From NCBI GenBank assembly GCA_900467685.1, contig UBQX01000006.1:248001-312000 (forward strand): 64,000 nucleotides of DNA, given 5' to 3'. Positions 63,517 through 64,000 of this stretch are shown in pieces. The notes under the pieces were generated by a model. It was not told where the DNA came from, searched no databases, and saw nothing but the letters and a program-made list of their open reading frames with translations. How positions within the stretch are numbered: the first letter of the stretch is position 1; each line of letters begins with the position of its first letter. A program made the position numbers and the translations under genes. Source of the stretch: Hyphomicrobiales bacterium (GTDB taxonomy: Bacteria; Pseudomonadota; Alphaproteobacteria; Rhizobiales; Rhizobiaceae).

Positions 63517-64000
63517 TCAAGCCTTCGGGCAGTCGGTGTCGGGGCTGTAATCCGCCTCGCCACCCTTCACGAACACTTTCGGGTTCATGTCATAGGCCGG
63601 GCCGACGACGATGGAGTTCTTTGGCAGGATCGTCTCGTCGAGCGATGAGATGACGGTCGTCTCGACCGTCTGTATTTTCCTGGCGTCGGGGCCAAACAGG
63701 CTGACTGCCACCTTGTAGGGTCTATCCTTCACGACGCAGCGCAGCGGCGGACTTTCCAGGGCGAGCTTTTCCCAGAAGGGGAATATCTTCTGCGTGATCT
63801 TCAATGGCTCGCCGCCCGCGGGGTCCTCGAAGCTTGCTTCGACATAGCTTCCGTCCGGGATCTTGCCTTGGAAATCGAAGGTGAGGTTATAGGTCGCCTT
63901 CGAGACGCGGTAGTTGAAGATGAACAGCTTGCCGGAGAGTTTCAGCGGCTGGGTTTCATCGCCGCGCTGGCAGCTGGTGAGCGCCACGATGGCGGCCAGC
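63517..64000 (-). CDS. Putative lipoprotein, truncated by window end
   Basis: The frame is open to the window edge and the visible part begins L-A-A-I-V-A-L-T-S-C, a lipobox, so the signal peptide start lies beyond position 64000. The mature part of about 150 residues has beta-rich character and one conserved-looking Cys pair (L-R-C-V and D-T-D-C-P near the end). The GTG at 63987 is not the true start. Function is not recognised. Confidence 0.65.
   Translation of the reverse strand, partial: LAAIVALTSCQRGDETQPLKLSGKLFIFNYRVSKATYNLTFDFQGKIPDGSYVEASFEDPAGGEPLKITQKIFPFWEKLALESPPLRCVVKDRPYKVAVSLFGPDARKIQTVETTVISSLDETILPKNSIVVGPAYDMNPKVFVKGGEADYSPDTDCPKA

Overview
The window is a typical chromosomal stretch of an alphaproteobacterium, most likely a Rhizobiaceae member (Rhizobium/Agrobacterium/Ensifer relatives). 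The reasons are the high GC content, the operon rpsF-rpsR-DUF2232-rplI with dnaB and alr close by, the order lptF-lptG-lptD-surA-pdxA-rsmA, the run fabD-fabG-acpP-fabF-mltG-yicC-gmk, a soluble chemotaxis receptor ending in a DWEEF pentapeptide, and one intergenic repeat that looks like a RIME element. Genus and species cannot be fixed from the sequence alone. No tRNA, rRNA, CRISPR array, insertion sequence or phage was recognised.

Layout. 1-7 kb: a molybdopterin oxidoreductase behind an 18-bp operator palindrome, a PilZ protein, alanine racemase, a FUSC-type membrane protein, an uncharacterised protein with an Ada-like Cys/His site, and an orphan PhnM-like amidohydrolase. 7-20 kb: dnaB, a membrane GGDEF protein, DMT and PACE transporters, a succinate-semialdehyde-type dehydrogenase behind an FNR/FixK box, cyclopropane fatty acid synthase, the ribosomal operon and a CHASE4-GGDEF-EAL protein. 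20-29 kb: an RND pump with its adaptor, a Ca2+/H+ antiporter, a YidB protein, a small secreted Cys-repeat protein, an RTX-like protein and an aldo/keto reductase. 29-36 kb: the fatty acid synthesis block followed by mltG, yicC and gmk. 36.3-37.7 kb: a small accessory unit (DUF4160, DUF2442 and a helical protein with an R-x6-H motif). 38-51 kb: a VIT transporter, a P1B-type ATPase, rsmA-pdxA-surA-lptD-lptG-lptF, a PAP2 phosphatase, pepA and holC. 51-64 kb: three TadE/TadG-like genes, a DUF1269 protein, an ABC-F ATPase, a LysE exporter, a 600-residue acyl-CoA dehydrogenase, a ParDE module, DinB, GST, ndk, a globin-type soluble MCP and a truncated lipoprotein gene.

How the genes work together. 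Much of the window serves the envelope: acyl chain synthesis (fab genes), phospholipid modification (cfa), LPS export (lptD, lptF, lptG), outer-membrane protein folding (surA), peptidoglycan (alr, mltG) and lipid phosphatase activity (PAP2). A second theme is replication and translation (dnaB, holC, rpsF, rpsR, rplI, rsmA, gmk, ndk). Three proteins handle c-di-GMP (two GGDEF proteins and PilZ).

The least expected signals are regulatory or accessory. Identical half-sites, ACATAC-N6-GTATGT, lie just upstream of the molybdopterin oxidoreductase and of the distant acyl-CoA dehydrogenase. A toxin-antitoxin-like three-gene unit has its own inverted-repeat operator. holC appears to start at CTG. One short protein carries a C-x3-H ... 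C-x2-C site that resembles the Ada methyl-acceptor domain.
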